Positions 53,886 to 63,378 are shown, counted from the stretch's first letter. The stretch is 64,000 nucleotides of DNA from Alphaproteobacteria bacterium (GCA_030431485.1 JAUIIR010000006.1:39527-103526), one strand, 5' to 3'. The notes: a model not told the origin generated them from the letters alone. Program-made: numbers and translations.

Positions 53886-54613
53886 ACGATTGGGCGGGCA
53901 AGCGGTATTGGTTGGTGGGTGCGAGCGAGGGACTTGGTGAAGCGCTGGCGCACAAGATGAGCGCGGCTGGCGTTCACCTCATTTTGTCGGCCAGAAGCGA
54001 AGACAAGCTGAACCAACTTGCTGATGCCCTGCCCGGACGTGCAGACGTTGTCACAGTTGATGTCTCCGATGCTGCCTCTGTCAAGGAGGCCGCTGAGGCA
54101 GTCGGCGATATAGATGGTGTCGTACAGATTGCGGGTGTTTATTGGCCGTTCGGCGCGAAGGCTTGGGATGCCGAGCAAGCCGTGGCGATGGCTGACATCA
54201 ATTTTACAGGTGCCATGCGTCTTATGGGGGCCGTTGTTCCTAAATTCGTCGAGCGCGATGCCGGCCACATCGTTCTCACCGGGTCACTATCGGGTTTTCG
54301 CGGATTGCCGGGGGCGGCTGCCTACACGTCGTCCAAGGCGGGGGTTATGACCCTGGCCGAGTCGCTGTTTGCGGACCTTCACAAGACCAATGTCAAAGTG
54401 CAGCTGGTGAACCCCGGCTTCGTAAAGACCCGCCTGACTGACAAAAACGATTTCAATATGCCGTTCATTATGGAACCTGAAGAGGCTGCGCGTGAGTTCT
54501 TCGAGCACATGAATAGCGACAGTTTCAAGCGAAGCTTTCCGACACTTTTTTCGTGGGTGTTCCGAGGTAGCCAATTCCTGCCGGATTGGCTTTACTACCG
54601 GCTGTTTGCTTAA
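53882..54613 (+). CDS. short-chain dehydrogenase/reductase
   Basis: 243 residues from a GTG overlapping the DUF3833 stop. The SDR pattern is present as WLVGASEGLGEAL (TGxxxGxG variant), DGVVQIAGVYWP (NNAG variant), the catalytic S...AAYTSSK and LVNPGFVKTRL. It is probably NADP-dependent. It is the last gene of the five-gene RpoE-linked operon. Confidence 0.88.
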   Translation: MNDWAGKRYWLVGASEGLGEALAHKMSAAGVHLILSARSEDKLNQLADALPGRADVVTVDVSDAASVKEAAEAVGDIDGVVQIAGVYWPFGAKAWDAEQAVAMADINFTGAMRLMGAVVPKFVERDAGHIVLTGSLSGFRGLPGAAAYTSSKAGVMTLAESLFADLHKTNVKVQLVNPGFVKTRLTDKNDFNMPFIMEPEEAAREFFEHMNSDSFKRSFPTLFSWVFRGSQFLPDWLYYRLFA

Positions 54614-54672
54614 GATCAAAGTCAAAGATTCCTTTGTCCCCCATGTTTGATCAACGGCATGGGAGATTCGAC

Positions 54673-54990
54673 ATGGAACATATCAGTGCAAACAAGGTGG
54701 CCGCTGTCATCGTGATGGCCCGCGAACTTGATCGTGCAGAGGGCGAAATGCGTGGTTTTATTGACCGGATGACCGAGGAAGAGCAGGCAGCGCTGGTCTC
54801 GGTTATGTGGATCGGGCGCGGTGCATTTGAGGTTGATGAGTGGGGTGAAGCCTTTCAGACAGCTGTCAACGAAGCGACCACACCCACGGCGGATTATCTG
54901 ATTGGAACGCCTCATCTGGCAGACCATCTTGAAGCCGGTCTTGATGCCTTGGGCATTTCTGCTGTCGACGAGGAAAACCAGTTGATGTGA
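54673..54990 (+). CDS. DUF3775 family protein
   Basis: 105 residues. ISANKVAAVIVMARELDRAEGEMRGFIDRMTEEEQAALVSVMWIGRG is the DUF3775 signature. It is a small acidic helical protein with no known role, frequent in alphaproteobacteria. The ATG at 54673 is chosen as the domain begins there. It converges with dinB with three bases between stops. Confidence 0.78.
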   Translation: MEHISANKVAAVIVMARELDRAEGEMRGFIDRMTEEEQAALVSVMWIGRGAFEVDEWGEAFQTAVNEATTPTADYLIGTPHLADHLEAGLDALGISAVDEENQLM

Positions 54991-54993
54991 CGA

Positions 54994-56247
54994 TTATCGC
55001 AGGGCGCGTCCTTTCAGGATGGCGTCGGGCCCAAATCGTTCGCGGATGGCGTCAGTGGCGCGCTCGGCCTGAGCGCGCTTTGTTCCTTGCGGATCGAGAA
55101 GATCTCCGGACACATCAGCGCCGTCGGCTGCACTCAGGTCGTTGAGGCCAGCACCCAGCAGCCGATAGGGACCTTGGTCACCAACCTGATCAAACAAGGC
55201 TCGGGCCGTGCGGTATATTCGGTCTGCGATTTGTGTCGGATCACTGAGCGACGTCCGCTTTGTGACAAGCGTAAAGTTTGACTTCTTAAGTTTGAGCGTC
55301 ACCACGCGGCCCGCAAGTCCCTTTGCTTTGGCACGATCCGACACCTTTTCGCACATCCGCCAGAGATGGCCATCAAGGAGATCAGGATCATTTGTGTCTT
55401 CATGAAATGTGGTTTCGTTCGAAATGGATTTCATTGGACTGTGCGCTGATACCCGCCGCTGATCCTGTCCACGTGCCAAGTGCCAAAGGCGATGGCCCAT
55501 ACTTCCAAAACGGTGTGTGAGATCGTCCAATTCCCACCGCAGAAGATCATCAAAGGTCCGAATGCCTGCACGCTCCAAGGCGTCTTGCGTCGCGGTGCCG
55601 ACTCCCCAGATCATGCGGACAGATTTCGGTCTCAGAAAGGCTTGTGTCTCAGCCTGACCAATGACCGAAAATCCGCGTGGCTTGTCGAGGTCTGACGCAA
55701 TCTTGGCGAGGAATTTGTTGTGGCTAAGCCCAATGGACCCTGTCAGGCGCAACTCTTCTCGCATCCGTTTCACAAGGCGCGCCAGCATGACTGCGGGGGG
55801 GTGCCCATGTAGCCGCGCGGTGCCAGTGAGATCGATAAAGGCTTCGTCCAGCGAGAGTGGTTCAATGGAAGGGGTGAGTTCTTCCATCAGCTGACGGATT
55901 GACCTAGACGCTTCGACGTAGGCGTCCATACGTGGCTTGACGATTATCGCGTCAGGGCAGAGTTGCAGAGCTTTGAACATTGGCATGGCTGATCGGACAC
56001 CTTTGATCCGCGCCACATAACATGCGGTCGAGACCACGCCGCGCCGCCCTCCGCCGATGAGCACCGGTTTGTCGGCAAGCTCAGGATTGTCGCGCTTTTC
56101 GACGGACGCGTAGAATGCGTCACAATCCATATGTGCGATGTAGAGGTCGAACAGCTCTGGATGCGAAATGACGCGCGGAGATCGGCAGGCAGGACACCGC
56201 GCGCCGGAGTCGAATTCGGTAAGGCAATCTCGGCAGAGGGCGGGCAT
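54994..56247 (-). CDS. dinB: DNA polymerase IV with N-terminal zinc ribbon
   Basis: 417 residues of Y-family polymerase, active in translesion synthesis. Palm motifs AHMDCDAFYASVEKR and SLDEAFIDLTG, the HhH region (IWGVGTATQDALERAGI) and the little finger are present. Unlike E. coli DinB it carries an added N-terminal zinc ribbon (C5, C8, C18, C21: CRDC...CPAC), seen in a group of alphaproteobacterial DinB proteins. It lacks a C-terminal QLxLF clamp motif in plain form. Confidence 0.92.
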   Translation of the reverse strand: MPALCRDCLTEFDSGARCPACRSPRVISHPELFDLYIAHMDCDAFYASVEKRDNPELADKPVLIGGGRRGVVSTACYVARIKGVRSAMPMFKALQLCPDAIIVKPRMDAYVEASRSIRQLMEELTPSIEPLSLDEAFIDLTGTARLHGHPPAVMLARLVKRMREELRLTGSIGLSHNKFLAKIASDLDKPRGFSVIGQAETQAFLRPKSVRMIWGVGTATQDALERAGIRTFDDLLRWELDDLTHRFGSMGHRLWHLARGQDQRRVSAHSPMKSISNETTFHEDTNDPDLLDGHLWRMCEKVSDRAKAKGLAGRVVTLKLKKSNFTLVTKRTSLSDPTQIADRIYRTARALFDQVGDQGPYRLLGAGLNDLSAADGADVSGDLLDPQGTKRAQAERATDAIRERFGPDAILKGRALR

Positions 56248-56309
56248 GGGATGTATTTCCGAACAAGCCTTCTAAAGATACACCTGCAGCTGAGCAGAAA
56301 AAAGGTCGG

Positions 56310-56711
56310 ATGATGGATGACTTCGCTGGCGCAAAGTTGCTTCTGTTTTTAGGGCCGCAAATCGTTGTGCTACGTCGGGATGAGACGCCGGACATACCCT
56401 GGCCGGGTCGGCTTGATCTGCCCGGCGGTGGTCGTGAAGGTCGGGAGAGCGCCGAGGCATGTGTCTTGCGTGAGACGTTTGAGGAGATTGGTTTGGTTCT
56501 GGGTGTCCGCGATCTCGTGTGGCAGGCACGGTTCAAGAGAGGCGTGTTCTTTGCCGCGCATTTACCCGAGGAAACAAAAAAGAAGATCGTCTTCGGGACT
56601 GAAGGGCAGGGCTGGTTGCTGATGACTCCAGCTGAGTACGTCCAGCACCCCAAATCCATTCCCCATTTTGTAGACATGGTCGGGCGTTATTTAAATCAGG
56701 CGTTGGGCTGA
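56310..56711 (+). CDS. Nudix hydrolase
   Basis: 133 residues. The Nudix box is complete, G-x5-E-x7-REUxEExGU, from GGREGRESAEA to RETFEEIGL. It cleaves nucleoside diphosphates linked to another group; specificity is unknown. The last 16 bases overlap the convergent pyrF gene. It diverges from dinB, so a damage-linked role in cleaning nucleotide pools is possible but unproven. Confidence 0.88.
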   Translation: MMDDFAGAKLLLFLGPQIVVLRRDETPDIPWPGRLDLPGGGREGRESAEACVLRETFEEIGLVLGVRDLVWQARFKRGVFFAAHLPEETKKKIVFGTEGQGWLLMTPAEYVQHPKSIPHFVDMVGRYLNQALG

Positions 56712-57412
56712 ACCGCTTGAGGAGACTGCATTTCGGACACGATCGAAATTGCGGCGGCACGTGGATCAGTTGCTTGCCAGACTGGGCGTCCGACCACGAT
56801 ATGATCGACGCCATTCTTGACGGCATTTGCAGGTGTCGCGACGCGTTTCTGATCGCCCAGCTCCGCCCCAGCCGGCCGAACGCCGGGCGTTACGATCAGA
56901 CGGTCCGACGCCTCTGGTAGTGCGCGGATCATCGCGGCCTCATTTGGTGAACTGATCACGCCGTCGGCGCCAGCTTCGAAAGCGCGGCCCGCGCGTTCGA
57001 CAACAAGTTCCGGCACAGCGCCGTCTTTGATGAGAGAGTCGTCGAGGTCGCTGCGTTCAAGGGATGTCAGGATGGTGACCGCGAGGATCTTCAGGTTCGA
57101 ACCAGCCGCACCTTCCTTTGCCGCGCGGACCACGTGCGGGTCGCCATGTACGGTGAGAAAATCCAGATCGTATTGCGCAAGGCCGCGCACTGCAGCTTCG
57201 ACTGTCGCGCCGATGTCGAACAGTTTCATATCCAGGAAAATGCGTTTCCCGTGTTCCTGCTTCAACTCATTCGCCAAAGCCAGTCCGCCGCCGGTGAGCA
57301 TGCCTAAACCGACTTTGTAAAAGGACACGCTGTCACCAAGTGTCTCTGCCAGTTGCAGCCCCTGCAGCGCGTTGGGGACGTCCAAGGCTACAATCAAACG
57401 GTCATCGGACAT
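56696..57412 (-). CDS. pyrF: orotidine 5'-phosphate decarboxylase
   Basis: 238 residues of the TIM-barrel OMP decarboxylase family, making UMP in pyrimidine synthesis. IVALDVPNALQGL at the start, FLDMKLFDIGATVEAAVRG (the catalytic D-K-D array) and VTPGVRPAGAELGDQKRVATP are visible. I use the ATG at 57412; an in-frame ATG two codons earlier (57418) is possible. Convergent overlap with the Nudix gene is 16 bases. Confidence 0.93.
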   Translation of the reverse strand: MSDDRLIVALDVPNALQGLQLAETLGDSVSFYKVGLGMLTGGGLALANELKQEHGKRIFLDMKLFDIGATVEAAVRGLAQYDLDFLTVHGDPHVVRAAKEGAAGSNLKILAVTILTSLERSDLDDSLIKDGAVPELVVERAGRAFEAGADGVISSPNEAAMIRALPEASDRLIVTPGVRPAGAELGDQKRVATPANAVKNGVDHIVVGRPVWQATDPRAAAISIVSEMQSPQAVQPNA

Positions 57413-57516
57413 TGCAGGCATCCTTTCCTGAGTTGGGCCTGTCTTAGCCGCGTGCGACCAGAGGTCAAGGAACATCGCCGACGACGATGCGTTCGTCTTT
57501 CAACAAGGAGATGAAC

Positions 57517-57930
57517 ATGAGCACGAGAACAGAATCGTCGACACCCAGACCAATTTTCCGGCCGATCGGGGTTATCGTAGCCGTAGCCAGCGTCGCAGCT
57601 TTTGCAATATGGCAAATCGGGCCTGCACCTTACAGCAAAACAAACCCTTATTTGGATGACCTGTCGCAGAACCCAACAGGCGCGGGAAGTACCCCGAACG
57701 GCGCAGCCGCAGTGATTGACGGCGGTGTTGTTGTGGGACGAGATGCTGGAGAGGTCATTGATGGCAGCGCAGATGCCACCGATCTGACAGGCATCAGCAA
57801 TTCCAGTGTCTCCAACACTGCACCTGACGAAGGGCGGCGTATTCTTTCGCCTGCGGATGTCACCGCACCCAAGACTGGAAACGTGAGCAATGAGACCGGC
57901 ACGGTGAACGCGCAAGGTGACTCCTCATGA
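57517..57930 (+). CDS. membrane-anchored Asn/Ser/Thr-rich protein of unknown function
   Basis: 137 residues. A hydrophobic helix (IFRPIGVIVAVASVAAFAIW) near the N-terminus is followed by a low-complexity, Gly/Ala/Asn/Asp-rich tail predicted to be disordered in the periplasm. AAGGAG lies six bases before ATG 57517; an ATG at 57511 is too close to it. No homology is recognised. The last bases overlap the next gene (ATGA). Confidence 0.6.
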   Translation: MSTRTESSTPRPIFRPIGVIVAVASVAAFAIWQIGPAPYSKTNPYLDDLSQNPTGAGSTPNGAAAVIDGGVVVGRDAGEVIDGSADATDLTGISNSSVSNTAPDEGRRILSPADVTAPKTGNVSNETGTVNAQGDSS

Positions 57931-58187
57931 AGAGGTGGATTTATGTATTAATTCCATTGGGTTTTGTGCTGATTGTGGCGACAATGGTGCTTATCGGTCG
58001 CCCGACTGGAGGCCCTGTCGCCCCTGCGCCACAGCAGGTTGAAACCGAGCCTTTGGACACGGGCGAAGCGCCGGAAGCGGATCTAAGCGACGTGGTGGAT
58101 CCAGACACTGACAGCGCCGGTGTGCCATCGCTGTCAGGTCCCGAGTACGGCGATAATGAAACCATTTTAGACGAGGTTCAGAACTGA
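57927..58187 (+). CDS. membrane-anchored acidic protein of unknown function
   Basis: 86 residues: one N-terminal transmembrane helix (WIYVLIPLGFVLIVATMVLI) and a short acidic, Pro/Asp/Glu-rich tail. It resembles the upstream protein in layout (helix plus disordered tail) and overlaps it (ATGA), so the two form one operon. No family is recognised. It precedes clpB but has its own stop and the clpB promoter follows. Confidence 0.6.
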   Translation: MKRWIYVLIPLGFVLIVATMVLIGRPTGGPVAPAPQQVETEPLDTGEAPEADLSDVVDPDTDSAGVPSLSGPEYGDNETILDEVQN

Positions 58188-58200
58188 GAGTTCACAACCT

Positions 58201-58229
58201 CTTGAACGGGGGCCACGGTGCCCCCATTT
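58201..58229 (+). promoter_or_regulatory. RpoH (sigma-32) heat-shock promoter of clpB
   Basis: CTTGAA (58201-58206), a 15-base spacer and CCCCATTT (58222-58229) match the RpoH consensus. The spacer includes GGGGGC/GCCCCC dyad arms that could also act as an upstream terminator. Predicted transcription start is near 58236; the leader of about 70 bases ends with an AAGGAGA ribosome binding site. Confidence 0.8.
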
Positions 58230-58307
58230 CTTTGTCGAAGGCCCCGCCAAAGAACGTGCCGCTTTAGGGCGTTTTTACGAAGGGGTGCTTAGCGAAAGGA
58301 GAATGCC

Positions 58308-60926
58308 ATGAACTTAGAAAAGTTCACGGAACGGTCGCGCGGATTCATTCAGGCGGCCCAAACGATTGCAATGCGGGAAAGTCACCAGCGGCTTGCTCCC
58401 GAACACATCCTCAAAGCGTTGATGGGCGACGAGCAAGGGTTGGCCTCCAACCTGATCCAGCGTGCAGGCGGTGCGCCTGAGCGTGTTGTGCAGGCGTTGG
58501 ATGGTAAGCTGGCCAAAATCCCGCAAGTCTCGGGCGATGCGGGGCAGGTTTATCTAGACAGCGCGACGGGCAAAGTGCTCGACGAGGCGGAAAAAATTGC
58601 CAAGAAGGCGGGGGATAGTTTTGTTCCCGTTGAGCGTATTCTTATGGCGCTGGCAATGGTGAAGAGCCCGGCAAAAGAAGCTTTGGATGCAGGGGCTGTG
58701 AATGCGCAGGCACTGAATTCCGCAATCAACGATATCCGGAAAGGTCGTACCGCCGACAGTGCAAGTGCTGAGGATCAGTACGAAGCGCTGAAGAAGTACA
58801 CGCTTGATCTGACTGAGCGCGCACGCGAAGGTAAAATCGACCCAATCATCGGTCGGGACGATGAAATTCGTCGCGCCATGCAAGTGCTCAGCCGCCGGAC
58901 CAAGAACAACCCGGTTCTAATCGGTGAGCCGGGCGTTGGGAAAACCGCGATTGCCGAAGGTCTTGCGCTGCGCATTGTGAACGGAGATGTTCCGGAAAGC
59001 CTGCGCAACAAACGGCTCTTGGCACTGGATATGGGCGCTTTGATCGCTGGTGCGAAGTATCGTGGCGAGTTTGAGGAACGTTTGAAAGGCATTCTGTCCG
59101 AGGTCACAACCGCTGCTGGCGAAATCATCCTGTTCATTGACGAGATGCACACTCTGGTCGGGGCTGGCAAAGCCGATGGTGCGATGGACGCATCCAATTT
59201 GCTGAAGCCTGCTTTGGCGCGCGGAGAATTGCATTGCGTCGGCGCAACGACGCTGGACGAGTATCGCAAGCACGTCGAAACAGACGCGGCTCTTGCCCGC
59301 CGGTTCCAGCCTGTAATGGTGCAGGAACCCACTGTTGAGGACACGATTTCGATCCTGCGAGGCATTAAGGAAAAGTACGAACTCCATCATGGTGTGCGTA
59401 TTTCAGACAGTGCGTTGGTCTCGGCTGCGACGCTATCACATCGGTACATCACAGACCGATTTCTGCCGGACAAGGCCATCGACCTGATGGACGAGGCCGC
59501 GTCGCGTCTTCGGATGGAAGTGGACAGTAAACCGGAAGAACTCGACGCTTTGGATCGCGATATTCTGCAAAAGCAGATCGAGGTTGAAGCTTTGCGGCTT
59601 GAGGATGACCAGGCGTCTAAAGACCGGCTGGAGAAGCTTGAGAAAGACCTGTCCGAACTGCAGCAGCAATCGGCTGAAATGACGGCCAAATGGCAGGCTG
59701 AACGGGATAAACTCGCCTCGGCGCGTGAATTGAAGGAACAACTCGACAAAGCGCGGGCAGAACTTGAGATCGCGAAGCGTGAAGGCAACCTCGCGAAGGC
59801 CGGTGAGCTGTCTTACGGGGTAATCCCGCAGCTTGAGAAACAATTGTCTGAAGCCGAAAAAGCAGAAGACAATGGCATGATGGTCGAAGAGGCGGTGCGC
59901 CCTGAACAGATTGCGGCCGTTGTCGAACGTTGGACCGGCATTCCAACCTCCAAGATGTTGGAGGGCGAGCGCGACAAGCTGCTTCGTATGGAAGAGGGCT
60001 TGCACAAGCGGGTCATCGGACAGGATCAGGCAGTACGTGCTATTGCAAACGCGGTGCGTCGTGCGCGGGCAGGTCTGAATGACGAGAATCGCCCATTGGG
60101 ATCGTTCCTCTTTCTGGGGCCGACCGGTGTGGGTAAGACCGAATTGACCAAGGCTGTGGCCGAGTTCCTGTTCGACGATGACAACGCGATGGTCCGCATT
60201 GACATGTCGGAGTTTATGGAGAAACACGCTGTGTCACGGCTGATCGGTGCCCCTCCGGGTTATGTTGGCTATGATGAAGGCGGTGTCTTGACCGAAGCCG
60301 TTCGGCGTCGTCCGTATCAGGTTGTGCTGTTCGACGAAGTCGAAAAGGCGCATCCGGATGTGTTCAACGTGCTGTTGCAGGTGTTGGATGATGGTGTTCT
60401 GACCGACGGTCAGGGCCGTACGGTGGATTTCAAGCAGACGTTGATTGTGTTGACGTCCAACTTGGGATCGCAGGCGCTCAGCCAATTGCCGGATGGCGCG
60501 GACCCAAGTCAGGCAAAGCGTGACGTGATGGATGCTGTGCGGGCGCATTTCCGCCCAGAGTTCCTCAACCGTCTGGACGAGACTGTCATCTTTGACCGTC
60601 TCAAGCGTGAGGACATGGATGGGATCGTGGACATACAGATGTCCCGTCTGCTGAAGCGGCTTGCGGCGCGCAAAATCGACCTCGAGCTGGACGACGCCGC
60701 GCGCAAATGGCTGGCAGAAGAAGGCTATGACCCCGTGTTTGGTGCGCGGCCTTTGAAGCGGGTGATCCAGCGTGCTTTGCAGGATCCTTTGGCAGAGATG
60801 TTGCTGGCTGGAGATGTCGCTGACGGCGACCTTGTGCCGGTGACTGCGGGTGCTGATGGTCTCATCATTGGCGACAGGGTTGCGGCGTCCAATCGGCCAC
60901 GCCCGGATGATGCTGTGGTTCACTGA
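58308..60926 (+). CDS. clpB: ATP-dependent chaperone ClpB
   Basis: 872 residues of the Hsp100 disaggregase. The N-domain is followed by AAA1 (Walker A GEPGVGKT near residue 206), the long coiled-coil middle domain (about 410-530, [16 protein letters not shown]) and AAA2 (GPTGVGKT near residue 604), ending with the D2 small domain. It extracts proteins from aggregates with DnaK. A perfect-looking heat-shock promoter precedes it and a rho-independent terminator follows. Confidence 0.96.
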   Translation: MNLEKFTERSRGFIQAAQTIAMRESHQRLAPEHILKALMGDEQGLASNLIQRAGGAPERVVQALDGKLAKIPQVSGDAGQVYLDSATGKVLDEAEKIAKKAGDSFVPVERILMALAMVKSPAKEALDAGAVNAQALNSAINDIRKGRTADSASAEDQYEALKKYTLDLTERAREGKIDPIIGRDDEIRRAMQVLSRRTKNNPVLIGEPGVGKTAIAEGLALRIVNGDVPESLRNKRLLALDMGALIAGAKYRGEFEERLKGILSEVTTAAGEIILFIDEMHTLVGAGKADGAMDASNLLKPALARGELHCVGATTLDEYRKHVETDAALARRFQPVMVQEPTVEDTISILRGIKEKYELHHGVRISDSALVSAATLSHRYITDRFLPDKAIDLMDEAASRLRMEVDSKPEELDALDRDILQKQIEVEALRLEDDQASKDRLEKLEKDLSELQQQSAEMTAKWQAERDKLASARELKEQLDKARAELEIAKREGNLAKAGELSYGVIPQLEKQLSEAEKAEDNGMMVEEAVRPEQIAAVVERWTGIPTSKMLEGERDKLLRMEEGLHKRVIGQDQAVRAIANAVRRARAGLNDENRPLGSFLFLGPTGVGKTELTKAVAEFLFDDDNAMVRIDMSEFMEKHAVSRLIGAPPGYVGYDEGGVLTEAVRRRPYQVVLFDEVEKAHPDVFNVLLQVLDDGVLTDGQGRTVDFKQTLIVLTSNLGSQALSQLPDGADPSQAKRDVMDAVRAHFRPEFLNRLDETVIFDRLKREDMDGIVDIQMSRLLKRLAARKIDLELDDAARKWLAEEGYDPVFGARPLKRVIQRALQDPLAEMLLAGDVADGDLVPVTAGADGLIIGDRVAASNRPRPDDAVVH

Positions 60927-60953
60927 GGCGCGAAACAAGATCGATCTGAGAAG

Positions 60954-60976
60954 GCGGGGGCAACCCCGCCTTTTTC
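60954..60976 (+). terminator. rho-independent terminator after clpB
   Basis: GGCGGGG (60954-60960) / CCCCGCC (60965-60971), loop GCAA, then TTTTT. Confidence 0.9.
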
Positions 60977-61117
60977 ATTTTGAGGAGCGGATACAAACGC
61001 GTTTTCGGTGTGTTAAGGCTGGGTGGTTCATATTGGCTGTGGACAGGGCGTGATCTTTGTTTGCCCGATACCAAATATTGATCTAGACAGGTGCAAGCCC
61101 ACAATAAGAGGTGAGTC

Positions 61118-61774
61118 ATGACAGCTGCGGACGATCTGCGCAAATTCCTTGGCGACGACCGTTTTGGCTGTGTCATGGCGGACCCGCCGTGGCGTTTTCA
61201 GAATCGAACTGGAAAAGTTGCCCCCGAGCACAAACGCTTGGCGCGCTATCCAACGATGGAACTTGATGAAATTTGTGCGCTGCCGGTGGAGGAGCACCTT
61301 GAGGACCGTGCGCATTGCTACCTTTGGGTGCCCAATGCTTTGTTGCCTGAGGGCCTGCAGGTGCTGAGCGCGTGGGGCTTTGAGTACAAGTCCAATATTG
61401 TCTGGGAAAAAGTGCGTAAGGACGGTGGGCCAGACGGACGAGGTGTCGGATTTTACTTCCGCAATGTGACCGAGATTCTGTTATTTGGTGTTCGGGGGAA
61501 GGATGTGCGGACGCTCGCTCCGGGCCGTTCTCAAGTGAACTACATCGAGGCAGAGGAACCGGACGGCGACGTGCTTAAGACCCGCAAACGCGAGCATAGC
61601 CGCAAACCTGATGAGCAATACAAGATCATCGAAGGGTGTTCTTGGGGGCCATATCTTGAGCTTTTTGGTCGCGGCGTCCGTGACGGATGGACTGTTTGGG
61701 GCAATCAGGCCAGTGACGATTATAAGCCGACATGGAAGACCTATAAGCACAATTCAGGTGTCGCTGCGGAGTAG
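61118..61774 (+). CDS. MT-A70 family DNA adenine methyltransferase
   Basis: 218 residues with the catalytic DPPW at residues 22-25 (CVMADPPWRFQNR), and CYLWVPNALLPEGL, GFEYKSNIVWEKV as in the bacterial MT-A70 group (M.MunI-like). It should transfer methyl from AdoMet to adenine N6. It faces a BglII/BstYI-like nuclease gene 60 bases away, so it is probably the modification enzyme of a type II system. GC content looks lower than in the neighbours. GAGGTGAG precedes the ATG. Confidence 0.85.
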   Translation: MTAADDLRKFLGDDRFGCVMADPPWRFQNRTGKVAPEHKRLARYPTMELDEICALPVEEHLEDRAHCYLWVPNALLPEGLQVLSAWGFEYKSNIVWEKVRKDGGPDGRGVGFYFRNVTEILLFGVRGKDVRTLAPGRSQVNYIEAEEPDGDVLKTRKREHSRKPDEQYKIIEGCSWGPYLELFGRGVRDGWTVWGNQASDDYKPTWKTYKHNSGVAAE

Positions 61775-61834
61775 CATCGTTTTGGTCACTCGAGACTGAT
61801 CTTACGTTGAGTGACCAATGCAAACGGGAATGTG

Positions 61835-62650
61835 TCACTCTTCGATGATCGTCGCGGGCAACCCTATCAGAAGCAGCGGGCAGGGATTGCCGACCCCGCG
61901 GTCGATCCGGTCTTTGAGCTTTTGCCAGTGCGTTGTTGCAGCACCGAATTTGTCACTGACAAAATGCTTTGCAAATGCTTCGGAGAATGGCGTCTGTAGG
62001 TCTATCAAGCGCTGAACCACATCACGTTGACGTTTGGTGCGATCTTTCATGCCAAAGCTTTGCACCATATCCGTTTCATCCACCAACCCATGTTTTTCAA
62101 TGCAACGTTTGATGATGCCGCGCATGTCGTCCTGCAGGCTGGCGCCTCGGGTGATAAGGATCCCGACGGATATCGCGGATTGTGCGTGCAGACGCTGGAA
62201 GTTTTCGAGGTCGCGGTCAAAGAACGGGTCTTTGTTATTCCATTCAATCTCCAGCGCGACCTTACCTAATGGCGTGGTGCGAACGTGATCGATTTCATGG
62301 CTGTTTGAGACGGTTTCTCGACCATCGACGATCAAACGAAAATCGAAGGTGTGTTTCGGCCAGCGCTCTTCGTAAAGCCTTTTTCGCAGCCGTTGCGTTG
62401 AAGGTGCTTCGCCGCCACCAGAACCGATCAGTTCTTCGGCGGGAATTGAAATGGCAAGAAGCGCTGCTTCAAGTTCGCCGGCAATGTCGGGGAAATCTAC
62501 GGACAGGATGGCACCCGCATGGTTGCGGGTTTCAACATCAAATCCTTGTTGGAGGAGCCGTTCGAACATTCCCGCAAAATACTGGAATGGTGCGGCGTCA
62601 CAAGCGGCCTTTGTACCGTGAGTTTGCAAAGTCGTCCGTCGGGTTTGCAA
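61835..62650 (-). CDS. BglII/BstYI-like type II restriction endonuclease
   Basis: 271 residues. FQYFAGMFERLLQQGFDVETRNHAGAIL and SHEIDHVRTTPLGKVALEIEWNNKDPFFDRDLENF recall BglII/BstYI-family enzymes: D121 and E134/E136 would form the metal-binding site. I know the family resemblance from memory; it was not searched. BstYI cuts RGATCY and BglII AGATCT, but this site is unknown. It converges with the MT-A70 methyltransferase. An ATG at residue 28 could be a shorter start. Confidence 0.72.
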   Translation of the reverse strand: MQTRRTTLQTHGTKAACDAAPFQYFAGMFERLLQQGFDVETRNHAGAILSVDFPDIAGELEAALLAISIPAEELIGSGGGEAPSTQRLRKRLYEERWPKHTFDFRLIVDGRETVSNSHEIDHVRTTPLGKVALEIEWNNKDPFFDRDLENFQRLHAQSAISVGILITRGASLQDDMRGIIKRCIEKHGLVDETDMVQSFGMKDRTKRQRDVVQRLIDLQTPFSEAFAKHFVSDKFGAATTHWQKLKDRIDRGVGNPCPLLLIGLPATIIEE

Positions 62651-62660
62651 ACTGTACTGA

Positions 62661-62688
62661 AAAAAAGGGCGGCCCTGACGCCGCCCTT
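62661..62688 (-). terminator. rho-independent terminator after the fasciclin gene
   Basis: AAGGGCGGC (62665-62673) / GCCGCCCTT (62680-62688); reading on the minus strand, seven T follow. Confidence 0.85.
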
Positions 62689-62704
62689 ATTTGGCTTAAG
62701 AGTT

Positions 62705-63190
62705 TTAGCCTTCCGGCATGATCACTGTGTCAATCACATGGATCACACCGTTCGACGTTTCGATGTCTGCAGTGGTCACATTGGCGTTTTCGACCATCAC
62801 GCCATTGTCCAGGTCGATGGTGACGGAGGAACCCTGAACGGTTTCCGCTTCCATGTCATCCATGAGATCGGTCGACATGACTTTGCCTGGGACCACGTGA
62901 TAGGTCAGTATAGCGGTCAGTTGATCCTGATTTTCCGGAAGCAGAAGATCTTCAACCGTGCCTTCCGGCAGCGCGGCAAAGGCTTCGTCTGTCGGCGCGA
63001 ATACTGTGAAGGGACCATCGCCCTTCAGCGTATCTACCAGTCCGGCTGCTTGTACGGCGGCAACTAGGGTTTCAAATGTTCCTGCTTCGACGGCTGTGTC
63101 GACGATGTCTTTGGAGTGACCGCCGGCGAATGCGGTGCCTGCCAGAAGGCTTGCGACAGTAGTGAGGGCGATCGTTGTCTTACGAAACAT
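62705..63190 (-). CDS. secreted fasciclin-domain protein
   Basis: 161 residues with a signal peptide ([22 protein letters not shown]). One FAS1 domain fills the rest: [46 protein letters not shown] and [12 protein letters not shown]. Such small single-domain proteins are secreted or periplasmic and thought to help adhesion or cell-surface contacts. It stands alone, with its own terminator. Confidence 0.92.
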   Translation of the reverse strand: MFRKTTIALTTVASLLAGTAFAGGHSKDIVDTAVEAGTFETLVAAVQAAGLVDTLKGDGPFTVFAPTDEAFAALPEGTVEDLLLPENQDQLTAILTYHVVPGKVMSTDLMDDMEAETVQGSSVTIDLDNGVMVENANVTTADIETSNGVIHVIDTVIMPEG

Positions 63191-63378
63191 GTTAGTCGTC
63201 CTTTGATGTCATACGTTGCGATGCGTCTCACGCATCTGGGGTTTTAACGCGGGCAAAAGGACTTTGGATCTGCGGGTAAATCCGCCGATGCTCCTTGACT
63301 GAAAAGGCGCGCCGCCTAAGCTGCAAGCCTTTGGTTCTTCAAGTGAAATTCTTGTGATCTGTCGTTAGGATCCTGTTA

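Noticed and set aside
58208..58225. GGGGGC/GCCCCC hairpin as a simple terminator
   Set aside because: The same bases form part of a clear heat-shock promoter, so I report the promoter and only mention the dyad.
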